From NCBI RefSeq assembly GCF_035943815.1, contig NZ_DASZBU010000015.1, forward strand, positions 310,001 to 374,000: a stretch of 64,000 nucleotides of DNA, given 5' to 3'. The notes beneath the pieces are model-generated. The model was given only the letters and a program-made list of their open reading frames with translations, was not told the DNA's origin and did not search any database. Source of the stretch: Frateuria_A sp035943815. Lineage in GTDB: Bacteria > Pseudomonadota > Gammaproteobacteria > Xanthomonadales > Rhodanobacteraceae. Made by a program: the position numbers and the translations under genes. Of this stretch, positions 15,826 to 24,291 are shown in pieces (position 1 is the first letter of the stretch; each line of letters starts with the position of its first letter).

Positions 15826-15938
15826 CCCATCTCTCGGCAGCGCTCGTGCGCCCCGCAGGATTTGGCACCGTCGCGGGAACGCTCTCCCGCAGGTTGCCCC
15901 GGCATCAAAGGGCCTATCCCTCCGCCGGTCTCGATGAG
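15826..15938 (-). ncRNA. SAM-I (S-box) riboswitch aptamer in the metX-metB-hom leader
   Basis: On the minus strand the conserved S-box blocks appear in order: CUCAUCGAGA at the 5' side of P1, GGCGGAGGGA, GGCCC, GCCGGGGCAACC, then a P3 hairpin GCGGGA / UCCCGC, then GGUGCCAAAUCCUGC, a P4 stem GCGC-ACGA-GCGC, and GAGAGAUGGG closing P1. CUCAUC pairs with GAUGGG over six bases. The family binds S-adenosylmethionine and switches off methionine genes. The aptamer starts within a few bases of the start site predicted from the promoter, and metX begins about 80 bases downstream. SAM-I is best known from Firmicutes, so this is a less usual host. Confidence 0.93.
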
Positions 15939-15946
15939 TTGGGCGG

Positions 15947-15975
15947 ATTCTGGGCTCGACATATCTATATGTCAA
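15947..15975 (-). promoter_or_regulatory. Sigma-70 promoter of metX-metB-hom
   Basis: Minus strand: a perfect TTGACA (15975-15970), a 17-base spacer and CAGAAT (15952-15947, 4 of 6). Transcription would start near 15940, just ahead of the riboswitch P1 helix. The -35 lies at the edge of an inverted repeat GACATA-N4-TATGTC (15958-15973) and immediately next to the tandem MetJ-type boxes. Confidence 0.7.
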
Positions 15976-15976
15976 T

Positions 15977-16000
15977 AGACGTTTAGACGTCTGGATGTCT
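15977..16000. promoter_or_regulatory. Three tandem MetJ-type boxes upstream of the met promoter
   Basis: Read on the plus strand, three adjoining 8-mers AGACGTTT, AGACGTCT and GGATGTCT match the MetJ consensus AGACGTCT at 7, 8 and 6 of 8 positions. MetJ binds such arrays cooperatively as dimers, one per box. They sit one base from the -35 of the metX-metB-hom promoter. The window encodes a MetJ-domain protein at 45093-45629 with the DNA-contacting residues intact. Binding is inferred from these matches. Confidence 0.75.
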
Positions 16001-16140
16001 TTTTTCAATTTGTCTAGGGCCGCACCATCTTCCTAGGATAGGTCTAGGGTGAGGGGCGGCTCTTGCCGCAGGCCTGCTACGGAGCGACATAAGGCACGCC
16101 GTAGTGGCAAGTTTCCCCGCCAGCCCCGGCCCCTCGCCCA

Positions 16141-16180
16141 GCCCTCTCCCCCGGCCTTTATCAAGGATGGGGGAGAGGGC
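16141..16180. repeat. Dispersed palindromic repeat, copy 1
   Basis: Perfect 12-bp stem GCCCTCTCCCCC / GGGGGAGAGGGC with a 16-base loop. On the minus strand it continues into TGGGCGAGG..GCCGGGGC..CGGGGAA, which resembles the flank of the copy at 21787, so the mobile or amplified unit is longer than the hairpin (about 55-80 bases). Confidence 0.75.
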
Positions 16181-16231
16181 TCAAGATCGCGCAGGCGTAT
16201 GCTGTGAGCCCCCTTTCGCCCGCCCCGATCC

Positions 16232-16936
16232 ATGACCACCGCACTCGCTACGCTGCACGACCAGCTCCGCCAGGACGGCTTCGCCTTCGTGGCTGCCGAT
16301 GCCATGCGCGATCTGCTCGACGCCGCCTCTCTGCCAGACTGGCCGGCCTTCACCGCCAGCTGGGACGCCCTGGCGCCGGACGCCTACCTCGCCACGATCG
16401 GCCGCCACCGTCGCCGCCGCCATGCAGTGTTCTCTGCCGACGCGCAGGGTGTCCGCCGCGAGGTGCACCGGCCGCACTACCAGAGCAAGACCTACAACGC
16501 GCTGCAAGGCGACATCGAACGCTGGTTCGAGCCCATCGCGGCCGATGGGCCGAGCCTGCGCCGCATACTCGACTTCTGCCATGGCTTCTTCGGCGGGCTC
16601 GCGCCGCAGGTCGATCGTTGGCACGTGGAGGCGCACCAGTTCCGCATCGAGGCCCGCGCCGGCGAGGCCGGCGAGCCGACGCCGGAGGGTGTGCACCGCG
16701 ACGGCGTCGACTTCGTGCTGGTGCTGCTGATCGACCGCAGCAACATCGAGCGCGGCACCACGACCATCCATGCCGCCGACGGCGAGTTGCTCGGCAGCTT
16801 CACCCTGACCCACCCGTTCGACGCGGCCCTGGTGGACGATGCAAGGGTGTTGCACGGCGTCACGCCGGTCACTCCGCTGGACCCGACCCGGCCGGCGCAC
16901 CGTGATGTTCTGGTGGTCACCTTCCGCGCAGCCTGA
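16232..16936 (+). CDS. 2-oxoglutarate/Fe(II) dioxygenase, BsmA/amino-acid hydroxylase type
   Basis: Predicted non-haem iron oxygenase (234 aa) of the 2OG-Fe_Oxy_2 group, which includes the E. coli biofilm protein BsmA and bacterial free-amino-acid hydroxylases. The metal ligands are seen in GVHRDGVDF (H-x-D) and VLHGVTPV (second His), and HRDVLVVTFR supplies the Arg that would hold 2-oxoglutarate. The upstream segment HRPHYQSKTYNALQGD is also typical. The substrate is unknown; a small amino acid is plausible by family. The start codon ATGACCACC is the first in frame, without a strong ribosome-binding site. It is a single gene between a repeat and a convergent secreted-protein gene. Confidence 0.82.
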   Translation: MTTALATLHDQLRQDGFAFVAADAMRDLLDAASLPDWPAFTASWDALAPDAYLATIGRHRRRRHAVFSADAQGVRREVHRPHYQSKTYNALQGDIERWFEPIAADGPSLRRILDFCHGFFGGLAPQVDRWHVEAHQFRIEARAGEAGEPTPEGVHRDGVDFVLVLLIDRSNIERGTTTIHAADGELLGSFTLTHPFDAALVDDARVLHGVTPVTPLDPTRPAHRDVLVVTFRAA

Positions 16937-16979
16937 GCACGCGCAGGCGCGCCGGAACGCGCCGCGCCCGCCCTGGCCA

Positions 16980-17771
16980 TCACTGCTTGACGGCGACGAA
17001 CGACGTGTGGGTGCCGCGCAGTCGGTTGTCGATGGCTACATCCATCGTCTTGCCGTCGGGATGGACGCTCATCCGGGCAACGCTGACCGGCTTGCCGTCG
17101 CGCTTGTCCGTCTCGACGAAGGTGCGCGCATCGGATCGGGTCACGCTGACGCTGGTGACGCCGGGATCGCCGTGGAAGGGCGCGTCGGTGCCATCGAGCC
17201 TGGCGGTGTAGGACTGCCCGGTCGGGCTGTGCATGGTCAGGCTGCCACCCTCCTCCTTGAAGGTCATGCTGAGCGCGTTGTCCGAGATGCGCCGGTAGCT
17301 GGCGGTACGCCATGAGCCGGACAGGGCATGGGAGCCGGCCGGGCCCTTGGCGGTGCGCGCCAGGGTGCCTTCGCCGGTCACCGGCGGCCCCTGGCTGTCG
17401 CTGCTGTCGCTGAACTCGAAGGTCGCGGTCTTGCCGTCGGGCGCCACCGTGGTGGTCGTCGTGGCAACGACCCTGCCGTTCTTCTTGTCCGTTTCCTTGA
17501 CCGTGTGGTCGTCCACCACGGTCACCGCCACGGTATCGAAATAGGGATGGCCGGCGACCATGTGGTCGGCGCCGTCGGCCTTGACCTCGTACGGTGGCGC
17601 GCAGGTGCCGCAGCGGAACATGTCGTCCTTGAGCACGAGTACGTCCGATTTGGCGGGCAGCTTCACCTGGTTCATGTCGATCTTCCAGGTGCCGTCGATC
17701 GGGCTTTGCGCCATCGCCAAAGCGGGCACCAGCAGGCCCGCCAGCACGCCAGCCAGCATTGAGGTTTTCAT
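16980..17771 (-). CDS. Secreted protein of unknown function with two internal repeats
   Basis: A 263-residue exported protein with a signal peptide (MLAGVLAGLLVPALAMA). The mature part has two similar halves, each beginning with a short W-x-(I/T) strand (IDGTWKIDMN; LSGSWRTASY) and ending in DGKT (VAPDGKTATFEF; VHPDGKTMDVAI), suggesting a duplicated beta-barrel or lipocalin-like fold. CGTCAPPYEV near residue 55 has a Cys pair that could form a disulfide. I do not recognise a named family. The start at 17771 has CGGGAG upstream; the open frame runs 84 codons further without export signal. It is transcribed away from the M24 gene. Confidence 0.75.
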   Translation of the reverse strand: MKTSMLAGVLAGLLVPALAMAQSPIDGTWKIDMNQVKLPAKSDVLVLKDDMFRCGTCAPPYEVKADGADHMVAGHPYFDTVAVTVVDDHTVKETDKKNGRVVATTTTTVAPDGKTATFEFSDSSDSQGPPVTGEGTLARTAKGPAGSHALSGSWRTASYRRISDNALSMTFKEEGGSLTMHSPTGQSYTARLDGTDAPFHGDPGVTSVSVTRSDARTFVETDKRDGKPVSVARMSVHPDGKTMDVAIDNRLRGTHTSFVAVKQ

Positions 17772-17957
17772 GGCCGATACTCCCGGGGTTGGTTGTGCCG
17801 GGATGGCTTGCTCCTGCCGTATCCAGGCAAGCCAGCGCCGGCCTGCGCACGCTACCCCCGGATTTGCTAACGGCCGATCAAGCAGGGGTGACGCCAGGCG
17901 ACCGGCACGCCGCGGCCGGCCCTGCCATGATGCCCCTCCCGTCAACCGAGGTCGCCC

Positions 17958-18626
17958 ATGAGTCTTCGAGAAGCCGTCGGCAGCCGCTTCGACCCCATAC
18001 GCATGCAGTACGCGCGCACGCAAAGCTGGGCCGCGCTGGAGCGCATCCGCGAGCGCATGCGACCGGGCCTCGACGAAAAGGAGGCCAGGGCCCAGGCGCT
18101 GCAGGTGTTAGGGGAACTGGGCATGGAGCGGCTGTGGCATCCGGTGATCATCCGCATCGGCGCCAACACCCTCAAAACCTACCGCGAGCGTTCGGACCCT
18201 ACCGTCCGCCTGGGCGAGGACGACATCTATTTCATCGACCTGGGCCTGGTGTTCGACGGGCACGAGGGCGACGTGGGCGATACCTTCGCCACCGGTGCCT
18301 CGACGGAGCGCCGGGCGTGTGCGCAAGCCGCGCGCACGCTGTTCGGCGAAGTCGCGCAGGCATGGGGAAACGAGGGCCTGGGCGGCCGCGCGCTGTACGA
18401 CTTCGCCGCCGATCGCGCGCAGGCCATGGGCTGGCGGTTCAACCACGCGATCAAGGGGCATCGCCTGGGCGACTATCCGCACGCGGTGCACAAGGGCGGC
18501 GACCTGGGCACGCTGGACGGGACGCCCTCGGCGGGCCTGTGGGTGCTGGAGATCCAGATCGCGCACCCGACCGAGCCGTTCGGCGCGTTCTATGAGGACT
18601 TGCTGACAGGTCCGGCCGCGGCCTGA
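17958..18626 (+). CDS. M24 (pita-bread fold) metallopeptidase-like protein
   Basis: A 222-residue protein with the methionine aminopeptidase / prolidase fold. Metal ligands of the family appear as two Asp in FDGHEGDVGDTF, a His in GHRLGDYPHAVH, a Glu in WVLEIQIAHP and a last Glu in GAFYEDLL. It is short and lacks an N-terminal creatinase domain. It may be a small aminopeptidase, or a non-peptidase relative acting on another substrate. The start MSLREAVG follows AGGTCGCCC. It reads toward the second receptor gene but is 200 bases away. Confidence 0.75.
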   Translation: MSLREAVGSRFDPIRMQYARTQSWAALERIRERMRPGLDEKEARAQALQVLGELGMERLWHPVIIRIGANTLKTYRERSDPTVRLGEDDIYFIDLGLVFDGHEGDVGDTFATGASTERRACAQAARTLFGEVAQAWGNEGLGGRALYDFAADRAQAMGWRFNHAIKGHRLGDYPHAVHKGGDLGTLDGTPSAGLWVLEIQIAHPTEPFGAFYEDLLTGPAAA

Positions 18627-18828
18627 CGGTCGCGCGCGCGTAGCGTGCACCTTTCCCGCACCCTGCGCCTCCCCCGCGACGCCTGCGGAAGCCCACGCAT
18701 TTAGCGTGCAGTATCCCGGCCCGATCTATGCTTGCCCGCGATGCGGACAGCGTTCGGCCGTGCCGGCCGAAGGGGGACTGTCCGTGCCCGGGTGCGGGGA
18801 GCACCCTTCGAAAAATAGGGAACGAAAC

Positions 18829-21756
18829 ATGGACTCAAGCCCGTCGTCGCACGCACGTCCTGTGCGCCACCTTCCTGTGCGCCATCCGCTGGCCGCCGCC
18901 TGCATCGCCACGTTGTTGGCTTTCGGCGCCCAGCAAGCCCTGGCGCAGGACCAGGCCGGCCCGCCGCCGGGCAACGCGCCTTCGCAGGCCCAAGCCGCCG
19001 GCCCTGCGAAAGGCCTGGATGCGCAGGCCAAGCGCAAGCCGCAGGGCGACGTGAGCAACCTGAGCACCGTAGTGGTCACCGGCATCCAGGGCAGCATCGA
19101 AAGCTCGATCAAGGCCAAGCAGAACGCCGACGACATCATCGAGGCCATCTCCGCCGAGGACATCGGCAAGCTGCCCGATGCGAGCATCGCCGAGAGCCTC
19201 GCGCGCGTTTCGGGCCTGGCCACCCAGCGCGTGGACGGCCGCGCCAACATGATCTCCATCCGCGGCCTCTCGCCGGACTTCGCCGGCACCACGCTGAACG
19301 GCCGCGAGCAGGCGACCATCGGCGAGAACCGCGGCGTGGAGTACGACCAATACCCCTCCGAACTGATCAGCGGCGCGGCGATCTATAAGACGCCCGACGC
19401 CAGCCTGATCGGCCAGGGCCTGTCCGGCACCGTCGACCTGCACACGATCCGCCCGCTGGACCTGTCCCGTTCCGTGCTGACGATGAACCTGCGCGGCGAA
19501 GTCAACAGCAACGACAAGCTCACCCCGGGCAGCGGCGTGGGCGACACCGGCCATCGCCTGAGCTTCTCCTGGATCGACCAGTTCCTCGACCACACGCTCG
19601 GCGTGGCGGTGGGCTTCGCCCAGCTCGACTCGCCCATCCAGGAGAAGCAGTACCAGGCCTGGTGGTGGAGCGTGGACAACGGCCCGGGCAGCATTGAGAC
19701 CCCGCCTCCGGATGGCTGGGGCGGTTCGCACACGCCAGGCATGCCCGACGGGGTGATCTCGCAGGAAGGCATGCAACTGCGCGCGCAGTCGCAGCGCCAG
19801 CTGCGCAACGGCCTGATGGCGGTGATCGAGTGGGCGCCCGGCGAGCACTACCACTCCACGCTGGACATGTACTACTCCACCTTCGGCAACAAGAAGTTCA
19901 CCAACGGCGCGCAGTGGTCGAGCAGCCCCTACGACAACGTCAGCTATTCGAACGTGGGCATCACGCCGGCCCAGCCCTATCCGATCGTCACCTCCGGCAC
20001 CGTCGCGGGCATCGCGCCGATCCTGCAGAACGAGTACACCAAGGAGCACGACAACCTCTTCTCCGCCGGCTGGAACAACCAGTACGACTTCGGCAACGGC
20101 TGGGCGGCCAGCGCCGACCTTTCCTACTCCAGCGCGAAGAAGAAGCTGCACGACGCCTACCTGTTCGCCGGGCTGCCCGGCGGCGCGTTCACCTCGGCGG
20201 ACTTCGTCACCAAGGTCGATGGCGGCTACCCCTGGTTCGTGCCCGGGGTGAACCTGGCCGACCCGGGCGCGCTGGTCTTCACCGACCCTGACAACTACGG
20301 CTACGACGGGCGCGAGGAGTTCGACCGCCAGAAGGACACCATCAAGGCCGTGCGCCTGGAGGTGACCCACCCGCTGGGCTGGATCTTCAGCGACATGGCG
20401 CTGGGCGTGGATTACTCCGACCGTGTCAAGACCAAGCAGGCCGACGTGTACTTCGCCTGGCTGAACGGCAATGGCTCGGACTCGGCCACCTACGACCACC
20501 ACTTCGGCGCGCCGATCGGTTTCGTGGACGGCACCACCTCGCTCGGCTACGGCGGCATCCCCGGCATCGTCTACTACGACGTGCTCGGCGCGCTGCGCAA
20601 CCAGTACTACACCACCGCGCGCAATGGCCTGGCCGACTACAACCGCAACTACACGGTCCAGGAGAAGGTGCCGCTGGCGTATGCCAAGTTCAACATCGAC
20701 ACCACGCTGGGCTCGGTGCCGCTGCGTGGCAACATGGGCGTGCAGTTCGTGCGCACCGACCAGTCCTCCAGCGCGCTGCAGACCAACGGCGACACGCTGG
20801 TCGGGCGCATCTCCGACGGCGCCAAGTACAACGAGGTGCTGCCCAGCCTGAACCTGGTGGCCCAGCTCACCGACCGCCAGTACCTGCGCTTCGGGCTGGC
20901 CAAGACGATGGCGCGCGGGCGCATCGACGACGAGAAGGTGGCCACGTCCGCCAGCGTCGCGCAGGTCAAGGAAGGCCCGGGTGCCGGCCAGGTGCTGTGG
21001 TCGGGCAGCGGCGGCAACCCGCAGCTGCGGCCCTACGTGGCGGTGGGAACGGACCTGTCCTACGAGTTCTACTTCGGCAAGTCCAGCTATCTGGCCGCGG
21101 CGGTGTTCAACAAGAACCTGCTCAACTACATCTACACGCAGACCACGCTGGACTACGACTTCTCGCACTACACCAACGACAACCCCACGCTCACGCCGAC
21201 TAGCACCACCGGCTCGTTCACCCGGCCCGAGAACGGCACGGGCGGCCGCATGGAGGGCCTGGAGCTGTCCGGCGCGCTGGAAGGCGGCCTGATCACGCCG
21301 GCGCTCACCGGCTTCGGCGTGCAGGCCAACTTCTCCCTGACCAACAGCTCGATCCCGCAGGGCTCGATCTCGGCCATCCCGGGCGGCCCCAAGACCCTGC
21401 CGGGCCTCTCGCGCAAGGTGGCGAACCTGACGCTGTACTACGAGAACCACGGCTTCTCCGTGCGCGTGGCCGAACGCTACCGCTCGTCCTTCACCGGCGA
21501 GGCGGTCGCACTGTTCGACCAGCTCGGCTATACCAAGGTGCAGGCCAACAAGCAGACCGACCTGCAGCTGGGCTACGACTTCGGCGAGGGCCGCTGGCAG
21601 GGCCTGTCGCTGCTGCTGCAGGTCAACAACCTCACCGACACGCCCGACCAGACCCAGCAGATCTCGGGCCTGCCCAACAACGTGCAGGTGGCGCGGCCGC
21701 TGGAATACGACACGTTCGGGCGGACGGTGATGTTCGGCGTCAACTACAAGCTGTAA
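18829..21756 (+). CDS. TonB-dependent receptor, xanthomonad/caulobacter type
   Basis: Outer-membrane receptor (975 aa). It has a signal peptide ending in AFGAQQALAQ and a TonB-box-like STVVVTGIQGS. The plug block ISAEDIGKLPDASIAESLARV is given here in parts (ISAEDIGKLPD, SIAESLARVSG), followed by ISIRGLSPDFAGTTLNGREQ. This is diagnostic of the TonB-Xanth-Caul family, whose members import carbohydrates, maltodextrins or siderophores. The barrel ends YDTFGRTVMFGVNYKL. The start at 18829 has AGGGAAC upstream, and the frame before it has no export signal. No hydrolase or transporter is next to it, so the ligand is unknown. A repeat follows immediately. Confidence 0.9.
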   Translation: MDSSPSSHARPVRHLPVRHPLAAACIATLLAFGAQQALAQDQAGPPPGNAPSQAQAAGPAKGLDAQAKRKPQGDVSNLSTVVVTGIQGSIESSIKAKQNADDIIEAISAEDIGKLPDASIAESLARVSGLATQRVDGRANMISIRGLSPDFAGTTLNGREQATIGENRGVEYDQYPSELISGAAIYKTPDASLIGQGLSGTVDLHTIRPLDLSRSVLTMNLRGEVNSNDKLTPGSGVGDTGHRLSFSWIDQFLDHTLGVAVGFAQLDSPIQEKQYQAWWWSVDNGPGSIETPPPDGWGGSHTPGMPDGVISQEGMQLRAQSQRQLRNGLMAVIEWAPGEHYHSTLDMYYSTFGNKKFTNGAQWSSSPYDNVSYSNVGITPAQPYPIVTSGTVAGIAPILQNEYTKEHDNLFSAGWNNQYDFGNGWAASADLSYSSAKKKLHDAYLFAGLPGGAFTSADFVTKVDGGYPWFVPGVNLADPGALVFTDPDNYGYDGREEFDRQKDTIKAVRLEVTHPLGWIFSDMALGVDYSDRVKTKQADVYFAWLNGNGSDSATYDHHFGAPIGFVDGTTSLGYGGIPGIVYYDVLGALRNQYYTTARNGLADYNRNYTVQEKVPLAYAKFNIDTTLGSVPLRGNMGVQFVRTDQSSSALQTNGDTLVGRISDGAKYNEVLPSLNLVAQLTDRQYLRFGLAKTMARGRIDDEKVATSASVAQVKEGPGAGQVLWSGSGGNPQLRPYVAVGTDLSYEFYFGKSSYLAAAVFNKNLLNYIYTQTTLDYDFSHYTNDNPTLTPTSTTGSFTRPENGTGGRMEGLELSGALEGGLITPALTGFGVQANFSLTNSSIPQGSISAIPGGPKTLPGLSRKVANLTLYYENHGFSVRVAERYRSSFTGEAVALFDQLGYTKVQANKQTDLQLGYDFGEGRWQGLSLLLQVNNLTDTPDQTQQISGLPNNVQVARPLEYDTFGRTVMFGVNYKL

Positions 21757-21787
21757 CACCGACCTCGGCTATAACACCGACCTCGGC
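21754..21787 (+). repeat. Short tandem duplication across the receptor stop codon
   Basis: TAACACCGACCTCGGC occurs twice, 18 bases apart (21754 and 21772); the first copy supplies the stop codon. The dispersed palindrome begins where the second copy ends. Confidence 0.8.
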
Positions 21788-21809
21788 CCTCTCCCCTAAG
21801 GGGAGAGGG
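21787..21809. repeat. Dispersed palindromic repeat, copy 2
   Basis: Perfect 10-bp stem CCCTCTCCCC / GGGGAGAGGG with a TAA loop. The plus-strand flank TTGGGTTAGGGCCGGGCT then CGGGGAAGTT resembles the flank of the copy at 16141. Confidence 0.75.
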
Positions 21810-21997
21810 TTGGGTTAGGGCCGGGCTCGCGGGGAAGTTGCTTTTTGTCGCCACGGACAGCGCTACCGGGCGGGTTACCGGGCCGCTGCTGTCCTGCTCG
21901 GCGCGTTTTGCGGGGATCTGCTGACGCGTGAGCGCCCGCCGGCCACGCAAGGCCCCCGCCACGGCAAGGGCCCGCGACCGACGCGCCGCTCCCGCTG

Positions 21998-22435
21998 CTA
22001 CTTCAGCACGAGCTCGCGAATCAGCTGGCTACCGATCAGCTCGCGCATGGACCCGCGATCCATCATCGCCTTGTCCTGCGCCTCCAGCGAACCCATCACC
22101 TTCGCGCGCACGGCATCGGCTTCATCGGTGCGGTCGAGCGCGGCCATGTTGGGATAGGTCACGGTGAGGATCAGGTCGGCGTCCGCCGGCGACCTCGGGC
22201 GCGACTGGTAGACCGAATACTCGGTGATCAGGCCGGCTTTCCTGGCGGCCTCCATCGAGGCCTTGTACGGCCCGTCGAGATATTTCATGTAGTTGTTGAA
22301 CTGCCCCGGCTTGATCTTGACGAAGTTGACCTCGCGTACCGCTCCCTCCCGGTACGGCTTGGTGTCTTGGGCGAACGTCGAGCCGGTCATCGCGAACAGC
22401 ACCAGAGTTGCGAACAGCATGGCGACACGTTTCAT
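21998..22435 (-). CDS. Small periplasmic protein, NIPSNAP/Dabb-like (unknown function)
   Basis: A 145-residue protein with a signal peptide (MLFATLVLFAMTGSTFA). The mature part, REVNFVKIKPGQFNNYMKYL followed by a helix and VYQSRPRSPADADLILTVTY, has the beta-alpha-beta pattern of dimeric alpha-beta barrel (NIPSNAP or Dabb) proteins, in which a first strand carries the KIKPGQ turn. No catalytic residue can be named. A GGAGG-type site precedes the ATG (AAGGAGGTGGG). It is divergent from prfC, with 172 bases between. Confidence 0.75.
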   Translation of the reverse strand: MKRVAMLFATLVLFAMTGSTFAQDTKPYREGAVREVNFVKIKPGQFNNYMKYLDGPYKASMEAARKAGLITEYSVYQSRPRSPADADLILTVTYPNMAALDRTDEADAVRAKVMGSLEAQDKAMMDRGSMRELIGSQLIRELVLK

Positions 22436-22607
22436 AACCCACCTCCTTGATGGGGCGCGCGGATGCGGCGCGTCGCGACGCTACTCCCGCGCGCTGTTCC
22501 GCCTGTGTGAAAGCCGTGTGGCTGCAGGCCCCGCAGGCCCATGCCGCCCGGCTGCCCGCGCGATCCCGGCTACAATGGACGGTTCGAATCCCCGCCCGAC
22601 TACCCAC

Positions 22608-24209
22608 ATGTCCGCGCACGCCCAAGAAACCCGCCGCCGCCGCACCTTCGCCATCGTCAGCCATCCCGACGCGGGCAAGACCACGCTGACCGAGAAGCTG
22701 CTGCTGTTCGGCGGCGCGATTCAGATGGCCGGCTCGGTGAAGGGCCGCAAGGCTGCGCGCCACGCCACCTCCGACTGGATGGCGCTGGAGAAGGAGCGCG
22801 GCATCTCGGTCACCTCCTCGGTGATGCAGTTCCCGTACGAGGGCAAGATCGTCAACCTGCTCGACACCCCGGGCCACGCGGACTTCTCCGAAGACACCTA
22901 CCGCGTGCTCACCGCAGTGGACTCGGCGCTGATGGTGATCGACTGTGCCAAGGGCGTAGAGGAGCGCACGATCAAGCTGATGGAGGTGTGCCGCCTGCGC
23001 GACACGCCGATCATGACCTTCATCAACAAGCTCGACCGCGAGGGCCGCTCGCCGATCGAGCTCCTGGACGAGGTGGAATCGGTGCTCGGCATCGCCTGCA
23101 CGCCGGTGACCTGGCCGATCGGCATGGGCAAGCGCCTGAAGGGCGTGTACCACCTGCTGCTGGACGAGGTGCACGTGTTCGAGCAGGGCCGCAACTTCAC
23201 CCGCCAGGACTCGACCATCTTCAAGGGCCTGGACGCGCCGGGGCTGGAAGCCGCGGTCGGCGCGGACATGCTCGCCGAGCTGCGCGACGAACTGGAACTG
23301 GTGCAGGGCGCCTCCAACCCGTTCAACCTGGACGACTACCTCGCCGGCAAGCTCACACCCGTGTTCTTCGGCTCGGCGGTCAACAACTTCGGCGTGCAGC
23401 TGCTGCTGGACTTCTTCGTCGAACACGCGCCCGGCCCGCGCGCGCGCGCCACGCTGGGCCGCGAAATCCAGCCGGAAGAGGACAAGCTCACCGGCTTCGT
23501 GTTCAAGATCCAGGCCAACATGGATCCCGCCCACCGCGACCGCGTGGCCTTCATGCGCGTGTGTTCGGGCACCTATTCGGCCGGCATGAAAATGATCCAG
23601 ACGCGCACCGGCAAGGAGGTGCGCATCGCCAATGCGCTCACCTTCATGGCGTCCGACCGCGAGATCGTCGAAAGCGCCTTTCCGGGCGACGTGATCGGCC
23701 TGCACAACCACGGCACCATCTCCATCGGCGACACCTTCACCGAAGGGGAGAGCGTGCACTTCACCGGCATCCCCAACTTCGCGCCGGAACTGTTCCGCCG
23801 CGCGCGGCTGCGCGATCCGCTGAAGATGAAGGCGCTGCAGAAAGGCCTGGCGCAGCTTTCCGAGGAAGGCGCCACGCAGTTCTTCCGCCCGCTGATGAGC
23901 AACGACCTGATCCTGGGCGCGGTCGGCGTGCTGCAGTTCGACGTGGTCGCCTACCGCCTGAAGGACGAGTACGGCGTGGACGCCTCGTTCGATCCGGTGG
24001 GCGTGGCCACCGCGCGCTGGGTGCATTGCGAGGACGCCAAGAAGCTGGAGGAATTCCGCGAGAAGAACGCGATGAACCTCGGCATCGACGCCGCCGGCGA
24101 GCTGGTCTATCTCGCCCCTTCGCGGGTCAACCTGCAACTGGCGCAGGAGCGCTGGCCGCAGGTGCGCTTCTCGGCCACGCGCGAGCACGCGGCGGCGGTG
24201 GAAGTGTGA
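22608..24209 (+). CDS. prfC: Peptide chain release factor 3 (GTPase)
   Basis: RF3 (533 aa) is the translational GTPase that removes RF1/RF2 from the ribosome after termination. The GTP-binding motifs are SHPDAGKTTLTEK (P-loop), ERGISVTSSV (switch I), DTPGHADFSED (G3) and INKLDRE (G4). Domains II and III follow with no insertion, and the length equals that of E. coli RF3. The start MSAHAQETRRRRTFAIV was chosen because the family begins only a few residues before TFAIVSHP. The open frame upstream runs through the divergent promoter region. Confidence 0.97.
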   Translation: MSAHAQETRRRRTFAIVSHPDAGKTTLTEKLLLFGGAIQMAGSVKGRKAARHATSDWMALEKERGISVTSSVMQFPYEGKIVNLLDTPGHADFSEDTYRVLTAVDSALMVIDCAKGVEERTIKLMEVCRLRDTPIMTFINKLDREGRSPIELLDEVESVLGIACTPVTWPIGMGKRLKGVYHLLLDEVHVFEQGRNFTRQDSTIFKGLDAPGLEAAVGADMLAELRDELELVQGASNPFNLDDYLAGKLTPVFFGSAVNNFGVQLLLDFFVEHAPGPRARATLGREIQPEEDKLTGFVFKIQANMDPAHRDRVAFMRVCSGTYSAGMKMIQTRTGKEVRIANALTFMASDREIVESAFPGDVIGLHNHGTISIGDTFTEGESVHFTGIPNFAPELFRRARLRDPLKMKALQKGLAQLSEEGATQFFRPLMSNDLILGAVGVLQFDVVAYRLKDEYGVDASFDPVGVATARWVHCEDAKKLEEFREKNAMNLGIDAAGELVYLAPSRVNLQLAQERWPQVRFSATREHAAAVEV

Positions 24210-24291
24210 CCTCCGGCAGGGCATGACGGATGGCAGGCGGTAACGGCCGCCCAGAACGGGAGACTGCGCGCTCCCCATCACGGAGGCTCCC

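Noticed and set aside
18835..21759. A 974-codon minus-strand open frame opposite the second receptor.
   Set aside because: It mirrors the high-GC codon pattern of the receptor gene and contains no signal, start site or motif of its own.
22573..22607. Sequence GGTTCGAATCCCCGCC followed by ACTACCCA resembles the 3' end of a tRNA (T-loop and acceptor).
   Set aside because: The T-stem does not pair beyond two bases and there is no D-arm or anticodon arm upstream; it is the promoter/leader of prfC.
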